Source: Marsupella aquatica (taxonomy: Eukaryota > Marchantiophyta). From it: a stretch of DNA of 64,000 nt. A program made the position numbers and the translations under genes. Of this stretch, positions 24,051 through 34,800 are shown piece after piece. The notes beneath the pieces were generated by a model, which saw only the letters and a program-made list of their open reading frames with translations, did no database searches and was not told where the DNA came from. Within the stretch, counting starts at the first letter, position 1; each line of letters starts with the position of its first letter. The stretch spans positions 23,064,001-23,128,000 of the forward strand of contig OZ316892.1 of assembly GCA_973895155.1 (NCBI GenBank), read 5' to 3'.

Positions 24051-26858
24051 ATGAGTAGGAGGGCCCCGCTGCTGCAGCAGCAGCTCGAAAGCTCTGTTCA
24101 TGCTATGGCTCCCGATGCTGCATCTGCTGCCAGGGCCCTTTGGCAGCGCTGCGTGCGTGAGCTAAGAGGACGGCGACCGTTTCTTGGTGGTGCTGCTGCT
24201 CGAGTGGATGCTGGAGCGGAAGCTTCCGCTGCAGTTGCAACAGGCACATTGCCGGGGACCGGCGTAGGTCGAGTTTCAGAGCAGTCGAGTTTGCTGTCAT
24301 CTTTCTCATGGGGGAGAGCAGCGGTAGCGAGAGCTTCCTGCACGGCGGTGGGGAGAGGACCGGTCTGGTGTCTCGCGAGACAGCACAATTTTGCCGCTTC
24401 TGGGAGCTCAATTTCGTCTTCGGAGCATTCCTGTCGATTGAATGCGATGCCATTGTCTACGGTGCCTGCAAGAGAGCAGCATGCTTCCGAGGGTGTCCCC
24501 GCGGAGGCTGTGACTTCGACAGAGGCGGTTGTTGCAGAGGGTGAGACTTCCTTGGAGCTTGAATTTGCACCTGAGATTGAGAGTACGCCCTCCACTCCTC
24601 TGGTGCAAGCTATTCAACAACTGGAGGAGACTGTCTCTGCCGAGGTTTCATCCTCTTCACAAGAGCAAGTTCTTCGGAATGCGTTTACAGACACTGAGAT
24701 ACCTACAGCTGGAGCTCAAGCAGCTCAACCTCTGCTGGTAACCGATTCTGATCGAGTCGTTGAGCCAGGACGAATTTATATTGGAGGATTGCCTTTCAGA
24801 TTGATGGGAGAGGAACTCAAAGATGGTACGCGACGTAACCCTAATTGATGGCCTTGAGCCAATTTAGACCTGCATTTGTGGTTTGGATGAAATTTATTCT
24901 ACTTCCAATTTTTCTTTGAAACGAAATAGAAGGGGGAAGTAGCAGTCAATCGAATGGTCTTCAGAAGAACATCGGTCCAAATAATTCCATACCGTGTTGA
25001 GAAATCCCTCGACGCCTAGCTATGGATCAGCGGAGTATCAATGTGTCCCACTTCTTGCATTATCTCCCTGCTCTCAGCATAATGTGTTGGTCTGGGTGTT
25101 TCTTCATCTATCCCTAAGCAATAGGAAACGAACTTGTAAAATCATTATGTTTCCCTCTTGATTACCATGCAAGAGTCTTCTTGAAGTTTTTGAATTTTTT
25201 TTCGTAATTTCTGTTAAAGTTGTTTTTGGCTTTATGGCAAATTTGGAATTTGCCAGTCGATGCCAAAAGTGAGCAAACTGATTCATTTGGCAAACTGAAA
25301 GTTGTTTTTGGCAAATTTGCAAGACAGTATACATGGGATCCCATGTGAACTGAAGAGAGCAGAAGGCGATGTGTTTGTTAATTTTAGTTAAGCTGAGTTG
25401 TTATTATTATCAAGTCAGTCCCGTTTGTAATTTGAATTTGTATCAGTTGCCTTAAGTCTTTGTGAAACCTGTAGTTTTCACGGAGTCACTGTTAACTATA
25501 TTCGGTGCCTAGGACAAGATCTTAAAGATCTGTCTAATCCGCAATGTGAATCATCAAAAGGTTGAGGCACATCTATCATGAGACTGTTGAAATGTACACA
25601 TTTCGCCCTCTCTGAAACCGAAAGAGTGAACTGTAACTAATTTTGCAAATCTCTTCCAGAATTGCGTGAGCTTTGTGGTAAGTATGGAAGTGTCATGGAC
25701 ATTAATCTTGCACAGCACCGAAATCAAAGCCAAAAGTCAATTGTAAGCTCTTGAACCCTCCTGTCTCGAGTTGAGTCTCGAGGCAGTCTGTATGCACAGT
25801 TTTGGTGCTCTTAAATTGAATTCTGATTCTACTTGGCAAGGATCCAATGTTTGAATGATTCAATATGCCCATTCAGTGGTCCAAATAGAGAATGACCAAA
25901 CCTTGATTGTCGTCAGGCGTCCGGTAAGCACCGAGGATTTGCTTTTGTGAAAATGGAGACTCCAGAGCAAGCACAAGCAGTCATTGACAAGCTGAACGGT
26001 ACATCAGCTTGGGGAAGAGTTTTGATGGTAAGTAATCTAATCCTCGCAGTTTTGACGTTTTGAGAATCAGTTTGCTCACATTTGGCATCGACTGGCAGTT
26101 GAAGTGAGAAGCAACTAGATTTTCAACAACGCTGCATCGTTATTGCTTTTGCAGGTGAGCTATGGCCTGAAGAAAATCGAACCTGACCCCGTAGAGAAAT
26201 CGACAAGCAAAGATATAGCTCCCTTACGATGTAAATTGTTCGTGGGGAATCTGCATGAAGGCACATCTCGAGAAGATTTGGCGACCAAGTTCCAGCAATA
26301 CGGTACCGTCGTCGATGTCAAGGTTTGTGCTTTTCTTGCTATGTTTTTCAATTCGGTGTGTTCGAATTTCAGATGGACCTCACTTCAGTAAAACGGGCTA
26401 AAATTGTTCTCTATCTGTGCCCAAATCGTAATTCAATTAATGTGGGTCGCGTGAAGTTATAGTGGTCGGACCTGCCAAATCCTCTGACTTGTATGTGTTT
26501 TAACAGCTGATCACTGAAGTCCACTCGAATAGATCGCGTGGTTTCGGATTTGTCACATTTGCAGAAGAGGTAATTTTCAGTTTCTTCACTACTCCAGTAT
26601 TGTCGACCTCGGCCATACTTATGCTTGATCTTTCTCTCCAGGAAAATCAGTCGGGACCATCTGGCTCTCAAATGGTGTGCTGAAATTACTACAGTTTGGG
26701 TCCTATGATATAGAATGTCCAATGTGCCTTTACTGAAGTTGTAATTTCTTGTTGTGATGCAGGGACAGGCAATAAAGGCTGTCCTGGATTGCGATGGCTC
26801 AATTTTGGATGGCTCCTCCATTAGAGTAAATATTGCAAAATATCCCCAAGGTTACTGA
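24051..26858 (+). CDS. Two-RRM RNA-binding protein, possibly organelle-targeted, six exons
   Basis: Exons 24051-24825, 25660-25742, 25917-26027, 26155-26322, 26507-26569 and 26763-26858 join in frame at GT-AG sites (only the first junction is phase 1) and give 431 residues. RRM1 covers about 240-328 with RNP2 IYIGGL (242-247) and RNP1 RGFAFVKM (292-299). RRM2 covers about 350-428 with RNP2 LFVGNL (351-356) and RNP1 RGFGFVTF (390-397). The first 130 residues are rich in Ser, Ala and Arg and poor in acidic residues, as in chloroplast or mitochondrial transit peptides. An acidic stretch follows (about 140-230). This order (transit peptide, acidic region, two RRMs) resembles chloroplast ribonucleoproteins that stabilise and help edit plastid RNAs; that role is inferred. 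A possible 33-nt in-frame alternative exon lies at 26642-26674. Confidence 0.88.
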
Positions 26859-28305
26859 AAGGCGTGACTTCGGTAACGTGGCCCCCACATTAATCGGCTG
26901 ATGATTTTGCTTCGAATTGAGGTGTACCTGTTATGCTGATGAGCAATGTCAGCAGGGTTTGCTTTACATCATCATCCCTACCCCAACACTCCATGGAAAA
27001 CTGACTTCCTGGACAATGTCGTTTACCAGACACGAATTATCGGGTGGGATACACCCTGAGCTATACTTAACCGATCATCCGTTTCTATGAGGTGGTCGCA
27101 GTCGCACTTTACTGGCTGGCACAGATTCCGGCTTGCCTACAGTGGGCAATGAGAGTCTGGGGCTTTGAACACCGTGAGGAACTCTTTCAAAGTCATGGGC
27201 TCGATTGTTGGCACGGTTCACTCGACGGATGGTTAGCTTGTGCAATGAATGTGTACCTCCCTGTATGTCGGGGATTTCACAGGCTTAGACCGAGCGTCAG
27301 TTTCAAGCGCCGTTTCAGTTATGTTTGTGATTAGCACCTCAAATGCAGCTTGTTTGGGGCTTCGGCACTGACACGCCTTGAAGAGGTCACTTGGTGTAGA
27401 GTTTTATCATCCTGTATGTGCTGAGGTGGAGTATTTTCGTCCTCGTCAGATAATGGGACGCTTTTCGATGATTAGGAGGTTTTGTTGTAGGCCAGTAGTG
27501 GCTTAACAGGAGTTATCCTGAGATTGTTGAAAGCATTGGCGAACTAGCTTGTTCTCTTGCATGCGTATACTTGTGGATGAAGTATATCTCAATCCGAGGG
27601 GTTGAAAAACACTTCGTGGTAAGAAGTCATTTCCCAGTAGGAAATTGGTATCTACAACTCCGTCAATCTTAGAAGCAGCAGTTGGCGGATGCAGGGTTCT
27701 GGTTTTCCCGTCAATATTCTACTGGAGGTAAAGAGTCCCTTCTAGCAGTCATATTTTTGGCAAGAATGAGATAGAAGGACGTGAAAAATACATACATGAT
27801 CTGAGAATACTGTTTGTGTTGAAGTTAATTATATCGAAGTTGACGTTGATTGTCTTCGATCGAATTGTGTGGGAAGATGGCTTTTTTGAATTCGTGCTCA
27901 GAAGGCATCTCCAGGGGAAAGGCCAGCAAGATCCTAAAACTTGTCAATGATCTGTCCCAACTTTTGCCTATTTTTGACGAAGTGAGGGAATGAATTCTCA
28001 TGTAGGTGCGGTCAGAGTGACAGTACGAACCTACTACTGTTCTGTGTGTCATGGTTCAAATTTGTGTGCTGTTTTATGACAGGCTGTGTCACGAAAACTA
28101 CTACGACCTTATGGCAAGTATTGAGGTGAATTTGCTGTGATTCGCGAATCTATTGTGTTTGGAAGAATGTCTTTCGTCCCATCTCATCTGGCCAGTGTCT
28201 ACGTCAGACCCTGAACTCAAGAAACGACAAGAGTGCAGAACGGCTCTTAGGACCCTGTAGAGTAGGTCCCTGTAGAGTTCTTGATTTCGGTGAGCTGACC
28301 CTTCA
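26859..28305. other. RRM gene 3' region and intergenic DNA
   Basis: The first few hundred bases should contain the 3' untranslated region of the RRM gene. Open frames at 27092-27334 (plus) and 27825-28319 (minus) are short and without domains. Confidence 0.35.
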
Positions 28306-28870
28306 ATGTCAGGCGTCAATGGGTTGCACCACCCGGAGGAATTGTCTGCAAAGCGTCATCGTCCTCTCGACACGCTTCCTGTGCAAAATGCAGGTAATCT
28401 AATGAACGGACTAGTTGATGTATGAATTATTGCTATTGTAAAATTGGGGGGAAAATTGAGTCACGAATTTTTGGGGTGGGCAGTGAAAACCAGTCCATTA
28501 AGGGGACCTTTGATTTGGTAGCGCTTCGAGCTCTGCCTGAGACGACAAATGATCGCAGCGACGTGCTTATGACATACCAGTTATTGCTTGGCTGTAATAA
28601 GATCAGTGAAGATTTGGATTAGTGGCACAGAGAAGTTTTCCCCCAGGATCAGCTCAGGAGGTTCTTGTACCCACAGTGGATAATTCTTCAAAACTGCAGC
28701 AGCTGTGTGCGTATTGTGAAACTCGACTCCATCACTTTCATACAGGACTGGACTTCATAGCCGAGCCTTTCAAGTGTTTGTCTCACTTCGAATACGGTTA
28801 TGATTGTCAAAATAGTACCTCACATTTCACGATGAAAGAGAGATGGAATAGCTGTAAATGCCAGGGCTAG
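28306..28870 (+). CDS. Candidate small two-exon gene, function unknown
   Basis: ATG 28306 opens a frame to 28393, which is followed by a GTAATC donor. An acceptor at 28621-28622 begins a second exon that continues the same frame to a stop at 28868-28870, giving about 112 residues. The first 55 residues are polar, with a basic AKRHRPLD segment and a PPGSAQEVLVPTVDNSSKLQQ-like stretch. The C-terminal half has scattered Cys and His without a clear zinc-finger spacing. I recognise no family. Both splice sites and the phase match, but such matches arise by chance. It could also be an internal fragment of a larger or dead gene, since the bases just before 28313 also read as a splice acceptor. Confidence 0.25.
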
Positions 28871-30299
28871 GACGGCAACAAGTCACGTGAATCAATGACT
28901 TGACAAGGAGATAGACTCAACAAAAATCATGCCATAATTTTGGCCCATGAAAGTACTTCACCGTCAATAATTGAACACTAATCTTAGGCACTACTGAAAA
29001 TTATTCTAGGTACTAATCTCGGAGCCCCCCAGGACGAAGTGCTACTGGAATGCTATTCTGGCAAGGAACATAACGAGATAAAGAAGGAAGTTGATGTTCA
29101 GTCGCGAGGAACTTGATGGCCCGCCCCGAGTCAGTAGCTATGGTGACCATCAAGTTTGTTTGGCCGAACAACGAGGAAGACAAGGAGAATAGTGTAGGTC
29201 CAGGCTAATGTTGTAGATAGTGATACTCCACTGCTGAGACAGAGTTCTCATGACGTATCAGGCTAGTTCCGCAAGTGCTTCTACAGAACTTTCTGGTAAC
29301 AAAGTACCGTTCTACATATGATTATTTGCAAGATAATGTAGCAGCTTTACAAAGCTAAACCTTCATCACATTCATCACGAGCTTCAAGTATTCTTTCGCC
29401 CTATCATTGGGATTGATCAGTGTATTCTGGTCCCCTTTTGATTCAAGTATTCTTTCGCCATGTCGTTGGGATTGATCAGTGTGTTCTGGTCCCCTTTTGA
29501 TAAAACTGAATGATTTTTATACATGAAACTGTGTATGCATTTTTCTGTCTGAATTGTTACAAGGAATCACCGTCGGCCATGACACAGAAATAAACCTGCC
29601 AAGAAACACGAAGAGAGTGCCTCTCCTACAGAGAAAACAGAACCTAACGGAAAGGAATGGACTTGCCATGACCAAGCTCCCATGGATCACACATGGATCA
29701 CACATGGATCACAATGTTGGTCTTTGAAACTCCCATGGATCACATTTTCCAAAATTCTAATTTAATTGTAATAATTTGATGTTCATAAATTCAAATATTT
29801 TTAGTTTTGAGGATGTGCTAGAGGAGTAGGTAAGCTACATCATCAGAGTGACAATGATTTTTTTGACTATTTTGGTTGAATTATTCATCATGGAATGCAT
29901 AGGGGTAGATTCTATTAGATTAATGTTCAATTGTATTAATATGAAATATTGGCGTTTGTGTTGTTTTATGTCCCCTCCTTCTCTAGTTGCCTTGCCAATG
30001 AAGAACAAAGGTTTTTAGACTCATAATCATCAAGTTATAAGCCCAAAACTCCCATGGACCATCAGAATGTGGTGCACAGGAGCATTGCGTCCAAGTGGTG
30101 GTCCATCCGGGCTTGACTGTCTGAGGCAACTGAGAAGTGTTCTCCTTTGAAAAAAATTCCTTTTCCATCCACTCAATACGGGACTCCGTAAGTGGATTAT
30201 GCATTTCATTGCGGGGTTCTCTAAGGCAATTATGGATTTTGGTGGTGTCAGGAGGTAAGATTATGGTAATGGGGATAAATGAAGGAAAGTTTGACCCAA
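28871..30299. other. Intergenic DNA with small tandem duplications
   Basis: A 59-bp unit beginning TTCAAGTATTCTTTCGCC is duplicated in tandem at 29383-29441 and 29442-29500 with about 4 differences. ATGGATCACAC is repeated three times around 29689-29711. No gene is supported. Confidence 0.5.
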
Positions 30300-30660
30300 T
30301 GTAATTCCTGCCAGGAAGAAAGGTTACTGGTGTGTAACCTTTTCTACTGGGTGCTACCATTTCCATAAGCCCGGAAAGTCTTACCCGGTAATCTTTTTTC
30401 GAGGTAGGTCTTACATATGATAATGACTGTTTGGGCTGGGGTTCTAGTCTGAAACCTGTTCCTACAAAGCTCAAAAAATTTCCCTGCTGCTGCCTGTCAA
30501 CATTTCTTCACTTTCTGGTCAGAGGGTTCCAGACTAGTAACCCCAGACCAAACCTTCATTACCCTATAGGGAACCCAAGACCAAAGAGTCATTACCCTAT
30601 ACGTTAACCTCACACCCAAACCAAACCGTTTATTGCCCTATATGTTAATCACACCACCAA
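30300..30660. repeat. Dispersed repeat, copy 1 of a family also at 39655-39925
   Basis: The segment with GTGTAACCTTTTCTAC, CCATTTCCATAA, GGTAATCTTTTTTC, GGTTCTAGTCTGAAACCTGT and CTAGTAACCCCA occurs in the same order at 39655-39925. Near the end, the words CAAACC and CATTACCCTATA recur about three times. Minus-strand open frames in both copies encode similar peptides, but there is no recognisable domain, so I treat it as a noncoding transposon family. Confidence 0.55.
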
Positions 30661-30776
30661 CCCCTGATTACGATCACTACTCTCCATATTATTGTCCGGC
30701 TCCACTTGGTCTTCATCCTTTCTTGGCTAGGAGCTTCTTCCTACCACATCCTTGTCTTACTCGAGAGGGGCTGTTG

Positions 30777-31047
30777 GAACTCAAATTGGCTTAGGTCAAT
30801 TGGCTAGGGGATTTGCCTCAAACTGAGGTTCAATCCCCTCTCCACACACAGGAGGGTATATGTGTGTGGGTGGGATGGGTTTTGTGGGTAGTGGATTGAA
30901 ATTCTGATTATCTGTTCCTCCCCTGGTTGCCCACTTTGTGACCCTGATTTAATATTCTCTCCTTCATGGTGCGGGTCCCTTGGGATGGGAGAGAGGGATG
31001 GGATCAGTTGGGGCTCACCCTGGTCTGGTTCAATAAAGAAAAAGTGT
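30777..31047 (+). mobile_element. tRNA-derived SINE-like element
   Basis: A box A-like sequence TTAGGTCAATTGG (30791-30803) and a perfect box B GGTTCAATCC (30827-30836) lie 24 bp apart, as in an RNA polymerase III internal promoter of tRNA origin. A tRNA-unrelated body of about 200 bp follows, ending in AATAAAGAAAAAG near 31034-31046. The cloverleaf is not complete, so this is not a functional tRNA gene. Flanking duplications were not clear. Confidence 0.5.
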
Positions 31048-31304
31048 CACATTCGGGTGGGGGGAGTCTAATTGTATTTACTCCCCGTTTCCTTTCAAGA
31101 CATAAAAAGGAAACTCAGTATTAAATTCCCTCTTTTACGAGGAAGACAGCACCACCCCCTGTGTTGTCCCGTTGTGCCTTCTGGACGTCGATCTCTCTCG
31201 CCATACGGCTGCCCTGGCGTCTATTCTCTGGAAACTGAGGCAGCTCACGTCACGATACGTTCCAGCTTTCAACGCTCAATTCGAAGTGCTGCTAACCCGA
31301 TTGG

Positions 31305-31772
31305 AGTGCCCTGGAGAATTTGTTTCATGGTAGCTTTGTGGTTGATTATAGTCCTTGGTGGGCATTTGATCCACCTTGAACTTTGCCGATTGTAGTTTCA
31401 CTTGGACATTAGGTTTATTTGCTGTCCTCGCTGATGTTTTAGTCGTTTTTTGTCTTCTGTTTTGTCTTGGCAAATAGTTGATCCTGTTATTTGGATTTTC
31501 GCTCGCGGACAGTTGTTCAGTTCTGACTGGTTCTCGTCCTTTTCCTTTGTCTAAGTCAGCCCTCTTATTTGCGGTAGGTGTTTAGCTGGTTTTCTTTGGT
31601 GATTCTTTGCTATTTTTCACCGGTAGTTGATCCTGTTATCCTTTGCCCTCGGGACTGAATGTGTTTGGTCTCTGGGTGGTTCTTTGGCCTTGTGATCGTT
31701 GTTGGTCTGGCCTGTTACTCCCGGTCGTTTATTGGGTTTTAATACTTTCACATTAGTAAAGTGCCCTGGAGA
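31305..31772. repeat. Insertion of about 455 bp in the leader of HNL copy A, flanked by direct repeats
   Basis: Copy A has AGTGCCCTGGAGA at 31305-31317 and again at 31760-31772. Copy B has a single equivalent (CTGCCCTGGAGAATT) with the downstream sequence joined directly. The extra bases therefore arrived in A, or were lost from B, with a 13-bp direct repeat at the ends. Inside are two copies of AGTTGATCCTGTTAT (about 31478 and 31625) and no open frame of note. Confidence 0.6.
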
Positions 31773-31840
31773 TTTTTGGATGAGGGTCCAGCGACTCTTT
31801 CCCGCGCCCATTTCCTTTGCTGGCACAAGTTATTGTGAAG

Positions 31841-34800
31841 ATGGGGCTGGACGCTGAAGCTGCTTTGGGTTCTCTCCTCGCCCTGTGGGAAAAGGCGAGG
31901 CAGAGGCTACAGTGTTCTAATGAAGCTCCAGCTTCCCCGTCGATTCTGCCGGAGTCAAGAAAGCCACCTAAAAAGGTTTGCCGTATGCCCTCCTCCCGCT
32001 ATACAGGAAGGTTCAGGAAGACATTGAAACTTGACTCCGATTTATTTGCCAAAATTGTCTGTGATCTGTCTGATCATTTGATTTACCCATATTGACTATG
32101 ATCTGTCTGATCGTGTATCTTGTTTCTTACTAATAATCAGGATCCGCGTGACCTGCAGATCAATGAGATGGTGTACCTTGTGGATGAGCCCCAGGACAAG
32201 CCACAACTGGAAGTTGTGTTCTTCCACGGCCTTGAGCTCAAGCATTCTGGAGAGGCGCATGTCAAAACTTGGATGTCTCGTGATGACTCCGAATTTTGGC
32301 TGAAAACTTGGTTACACGACTCATTTCCCGACGCTAGAATCCTTACGATCTCCTATGACTCTTCTGGGGCCCTAGACATGTTTCTCACAGCAGAGAATTT
32401 GTTGTCGTCGCTAACTATGAATGGAGCTGATGTGGGAAAGGCCGGCTGCCCAGTGATATTTGTAGGGCATTGTCTAGGAGGTTTGATAATGAAGGAGCTT
32501 TGCTTATTCGCATCCGATACAATAAGTTGAAACAGTCGAGAAAAGTTGGGAGTACAACGAGTTCATGACCTCTTTTCCAATCTGAAAGGAATGTTTTTTT
32601 TGGGGACTCCTCAGACAGGATCAGAGCTCGGTGACCTGTTGCACGATTTATTCAAAGGCGAAGGGGCACCCATTGAAGAGATAGAGATTCTGAAAGCGTC
32701 TAGTGCAAGAAGAAACGAACACTTCAATAAGTTGAAGTCACTCCACAAGTGGGCTACTTTTGGAATAGGCGAAACACGTGAGACTGATTTGGTGAGCCTG
32801 GTTTAGCTAACACTTTTGGGATTCATTGCTTGGTTTGGGTAGTTTTTGGACCTGATATCTTTTGAAACTGGGGATTCTTTCTCAAGTATAGATAGGCTTA
32901 TAATCCTTTTTGGAAATCCATCGCATTAGGGTGGCCAGGCAGAGAATCTGTGGGCTTACTTATTTAAGTTCCGAGTTCACCTTTGTAGATATGCTAGTTA
33001 GGCGAGGAGCATTTATGGACGTGTGAGCTATTCTAGTGTGGAATTGTATCCACAGCAATCTGGGAGACACTATATCTAATGAGCGGCTTTGCTCTCTACC
33101 TGAGTACTGAATCTTCTCCTTCTCGTTTACAGAAAATTATCGGAAAGCGTGTCCATGTCAGTCCCGAAGCCTCCACAAGACCATATATGGATGGATACTA
33201 CTCTGTTGATGCAGATCATTATGACATTTGCAAACCAAAGGGGAGGGATGATAGTATATTTCTTCACCTTGCGCAATTTCTCAGAGAGGTAAGCACTTTC
33301 AACAGACATGACCGTAATTTTTGAGCGATTGGTCTTGCAAGTGCATGTTGGTAAGAGTCGAATGAGAAGTTTCTTGGAAGAGGGCTCGAGGTACGTTTAG
33401 TGGTGGTCAGGTAGATTTTGTGAAATCTCTCTCTTCAGTATCGTAGTCCATCGGGTGACGTAGTTTAACGCACACGAAAGTTGCAGGGACGTGTGTTTGG
33501 TCCTGAAATTGGCAATCGTTTAGGCTGGTTTCTAAAGGTTAAACCAATTGCAATGTTATTAAGTTTCTAGATTACTCTGATGGTTAATACCCTGCAGACG
33601 TTCCGAGGAGCAGAAAAATTCAATTTCATCTCTAGTTTGACACTAACACAAGTGTTCTTGGTTCGAAATTGGAAACCTCAGATGAAAAGAGGCGGAGTAC
33701 TTGACGCACGAGCTAAGGCAGACAGCATCAGCGGTCGACCATATGTTGTAGATCGGGAAGGCCGTGCCGAAAAGTTAGAGGAGCAGTTAGCCCAGCCAGG
33801 TATCCACACAGTGTTCGTACTTGGTTTGAGCGGTGTTGGGAAAACAACCTTAGCTCAGCAGGTCTTTCGTAACCTTAGTCACAGTTATGAAGTCATATGC
33901 TTTGTATCTTTGGACAACATGAATCCGAGTTCAAGTCATGGAGAAGTGAATGAACAGGTTGTGAAAGAACAGGTTGTAGCAAGGATTGTAACACAATTCG
34001 GAGAAGCGGACGAAGGATTCGAGAAAAATAGGAGCAGCATGATTTATCGTCTGAAGGGAAGGAAGGTCCTAATGGTTCTAGACAATGTGGACTTACTAGT
34101 CCAACTGAAGGCGTTGTCCACTGAGGAGTGGCTAGACAAAAGCTCAAGCAAACTACTCATCACCACCAACAACCCCAGCGTCATCAGCCATACGAGTACC
34201 GTTTTTGACGTTAAGTACCTGAGGAAAAAGGAATCAAAAGAGTTGTTCAATCACTACGCTTTCAATGGTGAAGACGGACCGGATCATTTGAAAGACGTCA
34301 TCCAGCAAGTGATAGATAAATGCGAGAATCATCCGCTGTCTTTAAAAGTTTTGGGCGGTTTTGTCGGAAATATGGGGTACCATCACAGTGAGGAATGGTG
34401 GTTGGAAATTATCCGTAAGCTGCAGAGGGCCGAAGAAGTAGAGGGTGGCCGTGACAGTAGGATTTTCGGCAAGTTAAGCTGTGCTACGATAATCTTCCGC
34501 ATACTGAACAAGAAATATTCTTGGACATTGCTACATGGTTTCACGGCCGTGAATTGTCCTTGGCGGAGCGCATCTGGAAGCCCCGTTGGGGTTCGACGGA
34601 AGTACCACGGGCGAATTTGCAGCGACGGTTTCTTTTTAGTATAGAGTCGGGCTACATAAAGATGCACCAACTGTTGAGAAATCTTGGACAGAGTATAACA
34701 TGTCCTTCGGGAACAAGTATCGACCAATGGAAACGAATACCTGACCCATCGTCTCGATGGGAAGAGATTGAAGAAATAGAGGTGCTAATTCTACTCTTTA

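Noticed and set aside
24098-24595. 165-codon minus-strand open frame over RRM exon 1
   Set aside because: Antisense shadow of a GC-rich coding exon that has a clear plus-strand protein.
29983-30474. 163-codon minus-strand open frame with a similar peptide at 39635-39859
   Set aside because: The similarity is fully explained by a DNA repeat; there is no domain and the second copy is truncated.
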